Shown: one piece after another, positions 46,280 through 55,735 of the stretch | How positions within the stretch are numbered: the first letter of the stretch is position 1 | Layout of the letters: every line of letters begins with the position of its first letter | Assembly: GCF_024129865.1 (NCBI RefSeq) | Contig: NZ_JAMYFE010000119.1 | Location: 1-59,956 of the forward strand | Direction: 5' to 3' | DNA from: Stieleria tagensis | GTDB lineage: Bacteria; Planctomycetota; Planctomycetia; Pirellulales; Pirellulaceae | Length of the DNA: 59,956 nucleotides | Program-made: the position numbers and the translations under genes | The notes under the pieces: model-generated | Databases searched by the model: none | The model's input: only the letters and a program-made list of their open reading frames with translations | Told to the model about the DNA's origin: nothing

Positions 46280-49200
46280 TCAACGGCCTCGACTGAAGAA
46301 TCGGTCCACACGACTGGGGGACAACCCGCTCGATTCCGAGTCATCCGAGGCGTCCGAGGAAGACGATTCGTTAGCGGTTTGGCCGTCACCGGTCGTCCCC
46401 GTATCGGTCGAACTCGACGCCGCTGTGGAGGACAGGAATCGGCTGAACAACTGCTGCGGGCTGATCGGATCCGCATTGGTTTCCGCAACCGTCTCTTCCA
46501 CTGGATCTTGATCTGATGCGTCCGAGGGAGTGTTTGCCAGCACCGCGCTGGACAACAACGGGGCGGCGACATCACTGACGGACGTGGCCGCCGCAACCGC
46601 CTCGCCTTCGCCGCTGCCGGCCGCCGACAATCCCGAAACCGCATCTTCCGCCTCAACCGACTCGCCTTCGGCGGCGGTGGAAGCCGAACTCGATGAATCG
46701 GCGGTGTAGTTGATCGCGGTGTCCGAGACATCTACACGATAGAGTTGCAGGTCGCCGAATTTCCCACGCGGCAACACGACATCGCCTCGCGAGGTCAATA
46801 TCGAACCGCTGATCCCGGCATCGGCGTCGTCTTTGCCGGCGATCGTCAGTTGAGTTCCAGCGGCGTTGAGCGAAACCACTGGATCGACGATCGAGGCCGA
46901 AGCTTGCGACGAAGATTCGGTTAACAACGCAGATTGTCCAGGCTCAATGGCGACCAACACGGATTGCTGGGGCGTCGAACCCAACCAGTCTTGAATCGAC
47001 AGGTACTCTGGTTTCAACCGGCCCATCGTCGCTTCGATCGTCACGTCGCCGTCACCGGGCGCACTGTTGACGGTGTATTGTTGGGCGGCTTCACCGCCGG
47101 TGAAAAATGGCAGCGCGGGGATTTCAATGACGTAGTTGCCCGGCAACACGTTGGCAACAAACCCATTGGTGCTGTCATCGACAACGAGGTTAAGCGAGAC
47201 GTCATTTCCCAGCACATCGGTACCCGTCAATTTCAGCTCTGCCGCGATCGAACGGTTTTGATTGCCGCTAAAGTTCACCGTGATGTTTCGCTCGGTGTAC
47301 TCGTTGATTTGAATCGTGATCGTCCCGGTACTGTTGGTTCCTGATCCATCGGCGACGGTGTAAGAAACGGTGTCGGTTCCCACGAACGAGGAACTCGGTG
47401 GCGTGTACCGCAGGTTTCCGTTGGCATCGACCGTCGTCGCGCCACCGGCCGCAGAGTTTCCGTTGACGGAGATCGTTAGCGTCTCGCCGTCACCATCGAC
47501 GTTGTCGGGCAGGTCGTCCAAATTCAGAATCACGGTTTGGCCGGAACCACGCGATAGTTGCACGGTCGAATTGGAAACCGGCGGTGGATCATTGATCGCG
47601 GTCACGGTGAACGTCACGGTCCCGAACGACAACCCGCCGCCGGTATCACGAATCGTGTAGGTCACCGTTTCGGTGCCAAAGAAATCTTCGGCTGGTTCGT
47701 AAAAGAACGTTTCTCCATCGCTGCTCAGTCGTACGTTTCCACCGTTGCTGGGGCCTCCCACACCGTCGATCACAAACGATTGATTGTCCGTGTCGCGGGT
47801 ATCGTTTTGCAGGATGTCGTAAGAGGCTTCGGCGGTGTCCTCGTTGACGGTGAACGCGTCATCGACGGCGGTCGGTGGCGCATCGGACGGCGTGACGGTG
47901 ACCGTGACCGACGCGGTGGTCGTGGACTGGCCATCGCTTAGCGTGTAGGTAAACGTGTCGATGCCGGTGAAGCCCGGTACCGGGGTGTAGTTAACCGCAG
48001 AACCGTCGGTTGTAATCGTGATCGATGCGCCATTGGCCGAATTGCCGACCGCTGTGACCTTCAGGGTCTCGCCCGTATCGGGGCTGGTCGAATCATTGGC
48101 CAACACGTCCAATCGATTGCCCGTCGAATTTTCTGCGACGTTCAACGTGTCCGCGACACCGGTCGGTGGATCATTGACCGGGGTCACCGTGACCGTGACC
48201 GTCGCGGTTTCCTGTGCTCCGGTGCCATCACCGGCCCGATAGGTGAACGTGGTCGTACCGTTAAAATCGGCTTCGGGGGTAAACGAAACCACGCCCGAAC
48301 TGACACTGACCGTGCCACCGCTAGCGGGCTGGGTGACAGAGACCACCGACAGCGACGAGGCGCTGTTGGTGGTGTCGTTGGCCAACACGTCGATCGTTGT
48401 CGCGCCGGAATCTTCGGCAACGCTCACCGAGTCATTGGTGAGAGTGAAATCGGCGCCGACGGTCAAATTCACGCTGCCGAAGAAAACGGATTCGGCAGAC
48501 ACTTGGTCATCGTCACCGAACAGCAGCACCTCGCTACTCGCTTCGTCGGCTTCTTCACTGCGGATATTGACGCTGCCAGACCCGATCGCCGTCATCTGCA
48601 CGCGAGCGATCACCGATTGGCTTTGGTTGGACGCGGTGGTACGGCTGGATGCCGCGCCGATTTCGTCGATCAATCCGGTCGTGAAACTGCCTTTGGGTGC
48701 CAGTGTGAAATCACCGACATACTCGATGGTCGTGCCGGTTTTGGGCCGCACGATCGTCGAATCAAACAGGATGTCGGTGTAGATCGCATAGACGCCGTCA
48801 CGATCGAAACTGCCCCGACTGTCGACACCGACCAATTCCAGAATGAAATCATCGCCGGTGTTCAGGTTGGTGACCACATTCCCATCGGTGTCTTTAATCA
48901 CCAGTTGGATTTCCGCCTTGGGGGCTTCGGCAACATTGACATTGAACGTCTCGGTGCGAACGTTGCCGGCCAAGTCGGTCGTGGTGACGGTGAACGAGTT
49001 GTCGCCCAAATCGCCGGAGTCCGGCGTCCACTGAATCAAACCCGATCCACTATTGATCGTTGCACCGACCGGGAAATTGGTCAGGGCGTACTTGATCGAT
49101 CCCTCTTCGCTGTTGATCAGATCGGATTGATACAAACGACCGACGTTGGCGCGTGTGTTGGCACTGCTTGCCACGGAAGTCGGCGTGGTTTTGTCATAGG

Positions 49201-51175
49201 TCACCGCGATCGAAGGCGACTGGGCGCTGGTTTGCGAGTTGACAATTTGTCGCGCCGAAATGTTGTACACGCCATCGCCCAACGCGGCGATGTTGTTTGT
49301 TGTCACGGTGACACTGCTGCCCGATGCCACCGCTTCGCCCAAGACCGCATTGGTTTGCACGTTGATCAGTTGCACCGTTGCACCAGCGGTCACGCCATCG
49401 ACGGTGAACGCGAGTGTCCCCGCGTTGGTGATGTTGTCGGTACCGCTGGATCCGGTGTCACTGCTGGTTCGCAGGTCAACCGAAGTCGGAGCCGATGCCG
49501 TTTGCTCGGCCTCGAAATTAAACCGTAGCCGCTGGGAATCACTATCGCTTGATCCGTTGCCGGTCACGCCGGTCCCGGGGCGCACAGTGACCGTGACGTC
49601 AACCGGACCGGTGTAGCCGGCCGCTGGTGTGACCGTCAGCAATCCAGATTGGTTGATCGTGGCCGTCGCACCGGTGCTGCTGGAAACGACTTGCGCCGAA
49701 TAGGTGACCGCGTCGCCTTCGATATCTGTGCTGGCGAGTTGTAGTGTCGCCGCTGCACCAGGGGTGAATCGATCGGGGACATCAACGGCATTCAAATACG
49801 GTTGGCTGTTGGCGGTGTCATTGTTGACATCGACTTGAAAGGTCTCGCTGTGCGAGTTGCCATCGCTATCGGTGACGGTGATCGTGACATCGGTTGATCC
49901 GACACCGTTGCCGGTGGGCTTCAACATCACCAACGAATTTTCGTTGTCGGTGAAGACATCGATGGTTTTGATTTTGATGTCTGTGGTCGGCCGATCCGAA
50001 CTGTTGACGGCGTGTTCGCTGATCGCTTCGAGCACGTCATCGCCTTCGATCAATTGACCGAACACGCTGTGGTTGTAATCCAGAAACCGCGTCGGAACTT
50101 CGGTGACGAAGAACTGGGAATCGTTGGTGTCATCACTGGATTTTGCGAACGACAACACACCGCGACGGTTGTGCTGCAGTTCGGGATGAAAATCATCGTC
50201 AAAATCACCCAGCGTCGATCCACCGGTACCGGTGCCCGTCGGGTCACCGCCTTGGATGACAAAATCGTCGATCACGCGGTGAAAGATGATGTCATTGTAA
50301 AAGTCGTCTTCGGCCAGCGCGATCACTCGGCCGGTCGCATTGGGAGCACGCTGTTCAAACAATTCGAACACCATGTCACCATAGGTTTCCATGTCGATTC
50401 GGATCGACCGGTTGCCCATCACCACGCTGGCATCCAACAGGTTCGAATCCGACACCGAAACGGTCACGGTCAACGGACCGCCGTTGGCATCGTAGGCGTC
50501 AACGGGAATGTGCAGGGGTGAACCGATCAGAACCGTTTGGTCACCGATCTCGACAAAGGTCGGGTCTTCACTTTGCGGAATCGCGACGCCGCTACGGTCG
50601 CTCAATTGCTGCAGCGTCATCACGCCGGTTTGCCGGGTATCATCCGGGAACACCCAGGTCGGGTAGGCGGTGATATTGTTGTCGATACCGAGCTGTGACA
50701 GAGAACGGTCGGGGTTGGTGACTTCGACAAACGGCAGGTAGTGGGCGCCGTCTTGGAAAATCTGTTTCTGTTCGGTGCAGGCCGGGCACCAGCCGGCACC
50801 AAAAAAGGTCACGCCGGCCGCTGTCAGGTCTTTGGCGAACTGAACCAAATCCGCCGCCGGTTCACCTTCGGCCGCCGTTTCGGTGGTCAAACTCGATCGC
50901 GCATTCGACGCGATAAACGACGTCAATTCGACGCGGCTATCGACCGGTCCCAGCGTGTCGGCAGAGACCATCGAAACGTCGGCGGCCATCAACTGCCGCG
51001 ACTCCAGGTTTTCCAGTTTCAGCCGCTCGCCACCACGTGCGGGACGCGAGTCGGCGCCGCGGCCGGTGCCGGCAACGGGCGACAACTGACGAAGAAATCG
51101 GCTCAGGCGACTTCGACCCGAGCGATTCTGGCTCGGCTGGCTCTCGTGGGCTCGAATTTCGCGACCTTGGGACAT
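46280..51175 (-). CDS. Giant exported protein with thioredoxin, cyclophilin-type PPIase and cadherin-like domains
   Basis: A 1631-residue protein. Residues 55-66 read LENLESRQLMAA, the planctomycete LEPRLLLSA-like export signature. A thioredoxin-like domain follows (GAGWCPACTEQK; CPAC at 130-133), then a cyclophilin-type peptidyl-prolyl isomerase domain at about 235-410 (DIIFHRVIDDFVIQGGDPTG, ...SQFFVTEVPTRFLDYNHSVFG). Beyond lie cadherin/Ig-like repeats, including three with VAEDSGATTIDVLANDTT-type openings, a unique beta domain and a Ser/Asp-rich tail ending VDRFFSRGR. It is probably secreted or surface-bound and could assist protein folding there. A weak stem (CCGTT/AACGG) with T6 overlaps the stop codon and may terminate it. 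Confidence 0.88.
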   Translation of the reverse strand: MSQGREIRAHESQPSQNRSGRSRLSRFLRQLSPVAGTGRGADSRPARGGERLKLENLESRQLMAADVSMVSADTLGPVDSRVELTSFIASNARSSLTTETAAEGEPAADLVQFAKDLTAAGVTFFGAGWCPACTEQKQIFQDGAHYLPFVEVTNPDRSLSQLGIDNNITAYPTWVFPDDTRQTGVMTLQQLSDRSGVAIPQSEDPTFVEIGDQTVLIGSPLHIPVDAYDANGGPLTVTVSVSDSNLLDASVVMGNRSIRIDMETYGDMVFELFEQRAPNATGRVIALAEDDFYNDIIFHRVIDDFVIQGGDPTGTGTGGSTLGDFDDDFHPELQHNRRGVLSFAKSSDDTNDSQFFVTEVPTRFLDYNHSVFGQLIEGDDVLEAISEHAVNSSDRPTTDIKIKTIDVFTDNENSLVMLKPTGNGVGSTDVTITVTDSDGNSHSETFQVDVNNDTANSQPYLNAVDVPDRFTPGAAATLQLASTDIEGDAVTYSAQVVSSSTGATATINQSGLLTVTPAAGYTGPVDVTVTVRPGTGVTGNGSSDSDSQRLRFNFEAEQTASAPTSVDLRTSSDTGSSGTDNITNAGTLAFTVDGVTAGATVQLINVQTNAVLGEAVASGSSVTVTTNNIAALGDGVYNISARQIVNSQTSAQSPSIAVTYDKTTPTSVASSANTRANVGRLYQSDLINSEEGSIKYALTNFPVGATINSGSGLIQWTPDSGDLGDNSFTVTTTDLAGNVRTETFNVNVAEAPKAEIQLVIKDTDGNVVTNLNTGDDFILELVGVDSRGSFDRDGVYAIYTDILFDSTIVRPKTGTTIEYVGDFTLAPKGSFTTGLIDEIGAASSRTTASNQSQSVIARVQMTAIGSGSVNIRSEEADEASSEVLLFGDDDQVSAESVFFGSVNLTVGADFTLTNDSVSVAEDSGATTIDVLANDTTNSASSLSVVSVTQPASGGTVSVSSGVVSFTPEADFNGTTTFTYRAGDGTGAQETATVTVTVTPVNDPPTGVADTLNVAENSTGNRLDVLANDSTSPDTGETLKVTAVGNSANGASITITTDGSAVNYTPVPGFTGIDTFTYTLSDGQSTTTASVTVTVTPSDAPPTAVDDAFTVNEDTAEASYDILQNDTRDTDNQSFVIDGVGGPSNGGNVRLSSDGETFFYEPAEDFFGTETVTYTIRDTGGGLSFGTVTFTVTAINDPPPVSNSTVQLSRGSGQTVILNLDDLPDNVDGDGETLTISVNGNSAAGGATTVDANGNLRYTPPSSSFVGTDTVSYTVADGSGTNSTGTITIQINEYTERNITVNFSGNQNRSIAAELKLTGTDVLGNDVSLNLVVDDSTNGFVANVLPGNYVIEIPALPFFTGGEAAQQYTVNSAPGDGDVTIEATMGRLKPEYLSIQDWLGSTPQQSVLVAIEPGQSALLTESSSQASASIVDPVVSLNAAGTQLTIAGKDDADAGISGSILTSRGDVVLPRGKFGDLQLYRVDVSDTAINYTADSSSSASTAAEGESVEAEDAVSGLSAAGSGEGEAVAAATSVSDVAAPLLSSAVLANTPSDASDQDPVEETVAETNADPISPQQLFSRFLSSTAASSSTDTGTTGDGQTANESSSSDASDDSESSGLSPSRVDRFFSRGR

Positions 51176-51658
51176 CTATTTATCCGGCTATTCTGTGGGG
51201 CAATGGGCGACGCGACGCGGAGAACAAACAGAGCTCGCACGCGCACGTGTCCCAGAACAATCACGGCGCGAGCGTTTGCAACCACTCATCACCGTCCATT
51301 GGGGCATTCGGCATTGGATCCTAGGCGGACTGAGAAAATCCCGCACAACCGCTACCTTTTTACAATCTGCAGTAAGACGCGGAAAAAAAGAGTTTTGTTC
51401 CCGTCAATCTGTGCACAAGGCCAGCGAGTCGGATCGATTGAAGCCAGCGCTTTTGTGTGAGACCATGGTTTTTGGTAACCCGAGGCGTCAGCGAGGGATC
51501 CCAGCAACCGGCTAAACCCCTCGCTGACGCGTCGGGTTGCGATAAAAACGCAACTTCAAACGGTGGATTGGTAGGGGGGCGACCGATTGGCCAGAATTCT
51601 GGCCGACTGAACCCTGGCGGGCCCAGCTACGACAACACTGACTTGTTCCAGGGATTGT
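51176..51658. other. Intergenic region with palindromic element
   Basis: About 480 bases upstream of the giant protein gene and downstream of yidD, both on the minus strand. It contains palindromic element copy C (51439-51559). The part next to the giant gene is presumed to hold its promoter. No coding frame of substance. Confidence 0.5.
51439..51559. repeat. Nested palindromic element, copy C
   Basis: The inner arms AACCCGAGGCGTCAGCGAGG+G at 51477-51497 and CCCTCGCTGACGCGTCGGGT+T at 51518-51538 pair with one mismatch in 21. The flanks TGAAGCCAGCGCTTTT and AAAAACGCAACTTCA form weaker outer arms. It clearly belongs to the same family as the elements at 24.4 kb and 45.3 kb. Confidence 0.75.
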
Positions 51659-51928
51659 TTAAGAGGGCGGAGGGTCATGTCCGCCGGGATGCCATGGATG
51701 GCATTTGGCGATCCGCAGTGTCGTCAAAAAGAGCCCCACCAATGGGCCGCGATTGCGAATTGCATCAACGGCATACTGGCTGCAGGTCGGCGTGAACCGA
51801 CAGGTCGGTGGGAATAGCGGACTGATCCGAGTCTGGTAGACCCGGATCAATCCGACGAGCAGTTTTGCAGCAATTCCAGGCGTTTTAGGCTTGGAAGGAG
51901 CTGCCGCAGCCACAGGTTTTGACTGCAT
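51659..51928 (-). CDS. yidD: Membrane protein insertion efficiency factor YidD
   Basis: From ATG 51928 the product has 89 residues. The YidD core is evident: [29 protein letters not shown], and [14 protein letters not shown], with the conserved Cys residues. YidD assists YidC-mediated insertion at the inner membrane. The first ~15 codons overlap the end of the iscA-like gene by 44 bases in another frame; no start later than 51928 keeps the full conserved region except non-ATG codons. YidD is usually near rnpA and yidC; here it is linked to an Fe-S gene instead. Confidence 0.88.
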   Translation of the reverse strand: MQSKPVAAAAPSKPKTPGIAAKLLVGLIRVYQTRISPLFPPTCRFTPTCSQYAVDAIRNRGPLVGLFLTTLRIAKCHPWHPGGHDPPPS

Positions 51929-52217
51929 TGGGGTTTTCAAACGTGAATCCCTGTTTTTCCAAACTTTCGTACCAATCGACGGTGGTGCCGTCCAGATACA
52001 GCGCACTTTTCTTGTCGACAACGACTTCGACGCCGTGGCACTCGAATTTCGAGTCTGCTTTGACGTCAAAGCTGTCGTCAAAATTCAGGGTGTAATTGAA
52101 TCCGCTGCAACCGCCACCGGCGACACCGATCCGCAGGACCATGTCATCGCCAAAATTGTGTTCGGTACGGAATCTTTGGACCTCTTGGGCCGCTCGCTCG
52201 CTCAACTTGACTGCCAT
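51885..52217 (-). CDS. Iron-sulfur cluster insertion protein, IscA/ErpA/HesB family
   Basis: A 110-residue A-type Fe-S carrier. The three conserved cysteines are present: GGGCSGFNY and, at the C-terminus, KTCGCGSSF. It transfers Fe-S clusters to target apoproteins. ErpA or IscA cannot be told apart from this sequence alone. AAGG lies about 11 bases upstream of ATG. No isc or suf operon is adjacent. It overlaps yidD by 44 bases. Confidence 0.94.
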   Translation of the reverse strand: MAVKLSERAAQEVQRFRTEHNFGDDMVLRIGVAGGGCSGFNYTLNFDDSFDVKADSKFECHGVEVVVDKKSALYLDGTTVDWYESLEKQGFTFENPNAVKTCGCGSSFQA

Positions 52218-52485
52218 CGGGGCGTCACCTTCGTTTTAGGGACGAATGAATTGGTGGGTGAAGTGCAACAGAAAATCAGGTCGCATTGGGGCCTGTCACA
52301 CTAGTTCAGTCTACTCGGGCCGCATAGCGGCGTGACTGACTAACCGTCATAGTATTCAACAGACCGCCGCCGCGGCAAGTGTCGCCGGCAAACGATGGTC
52401 TGATGAATTCGATCGCCATTGAGTCGGCGATCCAATGACACATCGTCATTTTGCAGCCCAGATTCTTACAAAACGAACCAATTGT

Positions 52486-53523
52486 ATGCGCCGAATCGGC
52501 ACTTTACCCGATCCCGACGAAGCCAGACGGTTTTCGGACTACTTGTACACTCAGTCAATCGAGTGCTCGGTCGACCCCCGCACGTCCAGTGACGCCCCGC
52601 CGCCAGACGGGGCGTCGCCGTCGCCCGCGGTCTGCGATTTGTGGATCCGAGACGAAACCCATGTCGAACGGGCCAAACAAGAATTAGAGACGTTTCGCGA
52701 AGATCCGGACAACGAGCGTTACCGCGTCGGCGGCGCTGCCGAGCGAAGGCGCAAGCAGCAACAGGCCGAAGAAAAACGCAAAAAACAACTGCAACAAAAA
52801 GTCCATCCGAAATCGCCCGTCGGCGGTGGCCCGCTGATGGGGGCACCGCTGCGTCAGCAAGCGATCCCAATTGTGATCGCCGTGATCGTGCTGTCGGTGA
52901 TCGCCAGTTTCGCCACCAATTTCGGCCAACCGCACCCCTCACCGGTACCGGGCGAACTTTCGCTCGAAGAAACCGTCTTTTATGGATTGTCCTTTGTCGA
53001 TTGGCGCGACTACGTGTTCACCGAAGACGCGTTTGCATCGATCAAGAAAGGACAGGTTTGGCGACTGGTCACTCCGATCTTTCTGCACGGCGATGCCTTT
53101 CATTTAGCGTTCAACATGCTGGCACTGTATTTTCTCGGTTCGGTGATCGAACGCCTGGAGGGGTCCTGGTTCATGCTGGGATTGCTGCTGGCCAGCGGGA
53201 TCTTTGGCGGGTTGGTGCAGGTCTGGTTGCCTGAGAAAGACAGTTTGCCACCGCTGCTGGCGGGACTGGCCGGATCGCCGTTTTCGATCGGGGCTTCCGG
53301 CGCCGTCTACGGTCTGTTTGGTTATCTGTGGATTCGGCCCGCGCTGTCACCGATGTATCCGGTGCGGATGGTGCCGGCCAACGTTGCCATCATGTTGGGT
53401 TGGTTGGTGTTCTGTGTGTTCTTTGTCGACCGCATCGCCAACGGCGCCCACATCGGCGGACTGATCGCGGGCGTTGTGATCGCAGCGGTGGTATCACGCC
53501 TGGGTTCCAATCGATTTTCGTGA
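52486..53523 (+). CDS. GlpG-type rhomboid intramembrane serine protease
   Basis: From ATG 52486 the product has 345 residues. The N-terminus (GTLPDPDEARRFSDYLYTQS ... LWIRDETHVERAKQELETF) matches the cytosolic domain of E. coli GlpG. A basic Lys/Gln linker precedes the rhomboid membrane domain, with HxxxN-type HLAFNMLALYFLG, the catalytic GASGA (Ser271) and AHIGG (His322). It cleaves membrane proteins within the bilayer. An ATG at 52435 would add 17 residues. The MATE gene follows with five bases between stop and ATG, and comB overlaps the MATE stop, so the three are likely one operon. Confidence 0.94.
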   Translation: MRRIGTLPDPDEARRFSDYLYTQSIECSVDPRTSSDAPPPDGASPSPAVCDLWIRDETHVERAKQELETFREDPDNERYRVGGAAERRRKQQQAEEKRKKQLQQKVHPKSPVGGGPLMGAPLRQQAIPIVIAVIVLSVIASFATNFGQPHPSPVPGELSLEETVFYGLSFVDWRDYVFTEDAFASIKKGQVWRLVTPIFLHGDAFHLAFNMLALYFLGSVIERLEGSWFMLGLLLASGIFGGLVQVWLPEKDSLPPLLAGLAGSPFSIGASGAVYGLFGYLWIRPALSPMYPVRMVPANVAIMLGWLVFCVFFVDRIANGAHIGGLIAGVVIAAVVSRLGSNRFS

Positions 53524-53528
53524 CCGCA

Positions 53529-54926
53529 ATGTCGCCCGGCGATTCCCCCGAATTCCCCTCTCCCGAATTCCCCGTCCCCACCGGATTGATCAGCGCTGCG
53601 GCGGAAGTGTTCCGCGTGGCAATGCCACTGATGGTCAGTGCCGGAATGATGTCGATCGTGCTGTTTGCCGATCGCACGTTGCTGATGTTTTATGACGGCG
53701 TTTCGATGAGCGCCTCGATGGCCGGCGGGAACCTGTTCTGGGTGATCGTCTGTGTTCCGATCGGCACCGCGGCGATGTCCGGTGCGATGATCGGCCAATT
53801 GATCGGCAACAACGAACCGAACAAAATCGGTCGACTGCTGTGGCAGACGATGTGGTTGTCATTGATGACCGTCCCCTGGTTTATCATCGCCGCGATCGCT
53901 GCCGAACCGCTGTTCCGCTGGACCGGACAACCGGCCGAACTGATCGCTGCCGAAACGACTTACATGCGGTGGTTGATGCTAGGCGGATTGGGGCTGGTGA
54001 TCGAATCGGCGCTCAGCGGATTCTTTAGCGGCACCGAACGCACCGCGGTGATCATGTGGGTCTCGATCGTCAGTGGACTATTGAACGTGATCTTAGATGT
54101 GTTACTGATCTTTGGCTGGGGCGGACTGCCTGAATTGGGCATCGCCGGAGCCGCGATCGGCAGCGTGATCGCGTTTTGGTTCAAAGTGGTGTGCTATGGA
54201 TGGATTTTATCCAGACCTCATTTGGAACAGCGTTACCAGATGCGCGGCGGGTTTTGCATCGATGGTCCGATGATGCGCAACTTCCTGTTTTTTAGTCTAC
54301 CCAGTGGGCTGATGTACCTGACCGAAGCCGGCGCGTTCACCATCATCGTGCTGAAGATCGGACAGTTGGGCGACGTGCCGCTGCGGGCCACAACGATGGC
54401 GATCAATTTCAACATGGTCGCGTTCATCCCGTTGGTTGGAATTGCGATCGCCGCATCGGTATTGGTCGGCCGGCACCTGCTGCAAAACGGCCCGGCATTC
54501 GCCGTCCGCACGACTCTGGCGGCGCTGCTGATGGCACTGGTTTATTCGGGCGCCTGGGCGCTGGCCTATCTACTGGCCGGCGATTGGATGCTGTCACTGT
54601 ATCGTCTGGGCGCCGACGACGACCATTCGGTTCAAGCGGTCGAACTGGCAAGCGGTTTGCTGGGATTTGTTGCGTTGTACGTCTTGGTCGATGCGGCCCA
54701 GCTGATCTTTGGCGCAGCGTTGAAGGGTGCCGGCGACACCTGGTATGTACTTGGGGCCGGTGCGACAACCAGTGCCGTGGCGATCACGATTGGAATCTTG
54801 TTTGACCCTGGACAACAGTCCTTGAATTGGTGGTGGTGGATCATCACCTTCTGGATTTGGGCACTGGCAATCTTGATGACGGCTCGCTTTGTCGGCGGTC
54901 GTTGGAAATCTATGCGGATGGTTTGA
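53529..54926 (+). CDS. MATE family efflux transporter
   Basis: From ATG 53529 the product has 465 residues and 12 membrane segments. MATE features are FRVAMPLMVSAGMMSIVLFADRTLL near the N-terminus in two halves, the internal pseudo-repeat, and ALKGAGDTWYVLGAG in the C-terminal half. It exports cationic drugs or metabolites with Na+ or H+ antiport. A GTG at 53520 is a possible alternative start. The stop codon TGATG overlaps the comB start by one base. Confidence 0.92.
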   Translation: MSPGDSPEFPSPEFPVPTGLISAAAEVFRVAMPLMVSAGMMSIVLFADRTLLMFYDGVSMSASMAGGNLFWVIVCVPIGTAAMSGAMIGQLIGNNEPNKIGRLLWQTMWLSLMTVPWFIIAAIAAEPLFRWTGQPAELIAAETTYMRWLMLGGLGLVIESALSGFFSGTERTAVIMWVSIVSGLLNVILDVLLIFGWGGLPELGIAGAAIGSVIAFWFKVVCYGWILSRPHLEQRYQMRGGFCIDGPMMRNFLFFSLPSGLMYLTEAGAFTIIVLKIGQLGDVPLRATTMAINFNMVAFIPLVGIAIAASVLVGRHLLQNGPAFAVRTTLAALLMALVYSGAWALAYLLAGDWMLSLYRLGADDDHSVQAVELASGLLGFVALYVLVDAAQLIFGAALKGAGDTWYVLGAGATTSAVAITIGILFDPGQQSLNWWWWIITFWIWALAILMTARFVGGRWKSMRMV

Positions 54927-55735
54927 TGAAATCGATTTCTGTGGCCTTACTCCCTGGCACACTGTCGGCCGGATTGGACCGCTCGAAAACCTGCGCCGTG
55001 GTCATCGACGTGTTACGCGCAACCAGCGTGATGACGACTGCGGGAGCGGCCGGCGCCGCCACGATCCGGACCTGTGAACAGACCGAACGGGCGCGTCAGA
55101 TCGCGACCGAATCCACACCGACCGCGCTGCTATGCGGTGAACGCGAGTGCAAGCCGATCGCTGGATTTGATCTCGGCAATTCGCCAGCCGAATACGGGCC
55201 CGATCGACTCGCCGGGCGCGACCTGGTGCTGACGACAACCAATGGCACACGGGCGATCCGAGCCGTGCAGGACTGTCGACGGTTGCTGGTCAGTTCGTTC
55301 CTGAATCTGCAAGCGACGATCGATGCGATCGAGTCGGAAACTCAACTGCAATTCGTTTGCGCCGGGACCAACGGTGAAATCAGTTACGAAGACGTGCTAT
55401 TGGCCGGTGCGATCGTGCAACGTTTGAACCCGTCATCGCAACACGACTTGATTGACGATTCGGCGCGGATCGCTATGGCGGCATGGCAACAATCCGGCGC
55501 TGCGGGGGACCGCGGGCACCAGGCACTTCGGACAGCGCTAGGTCAGTCTCTAGGAGGGCGCAATTTGGCCTCCGTCGGGTTTGCCGCCGACATCGATCGC
55601 TGTGCCCGCATCGATACCATCAGCGGCATCGTCACACGAGCCGAGCGATCCAGTTCGGCGGACTCCGACGTGACGACGTTCCGCTACGCCAATCCGTCGG
55701 GCAGTGTTCCCGCCGCGACTTCTTCGTCCCATTGA
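54926..55735 (+). CDS. comB: 2-phosphosulfolactate phosphatase (ComB) family protein
   Basis: From ATG 54926 the product has 269 residues. ComB signatures are CAVVIDVLRATSVMTTAGAAGA, LLCGERECKPIAGFDLGNSP and LVLTTTNGTRAI, which bind Mg2+ and phosphosulfolactate. The enzyme removes phosphate from 2-phosphosulfolactate, a step of coenzyme M synthesis in methanogens; in bacteria its role is probably sulfolactate-related. No ComA or ComC gene is seen here. The 3' end overlaps the converging MBL gene by 52 bases. Confidence 0.92.
   Translation: MKSISVALLPGTLSAGLDRSKTCAVVIDVLRATSVMTTAGAAGAATIRTCEQTERARQIATESTPTALLCGERECKPIAGFDLGNSPAEYGPDRLAGRDLVLTTTNGTRAIRAVQDCRRLLVSSFLNLQATIDAIESETQLQFVCAGTNGEISYEDVLLAGAIVQRLNPSSQHDLIDDSARIAMAAWQQSGAAGDRGHQALRTALGQSLGGRNLASVGFAADIDRCARIDTISGIVTRAERSSSADSDVTTFRYANPSGSVPAATSSSH

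Noticed and set aside
46189-46731. 180-codon minus-strand frame at the giant gene's 3' end
   Set aside because: It overlaps the giant gene in another frame, and its Arg/Pro-rich translation is typical of a frame-shifted GC-rich gene.
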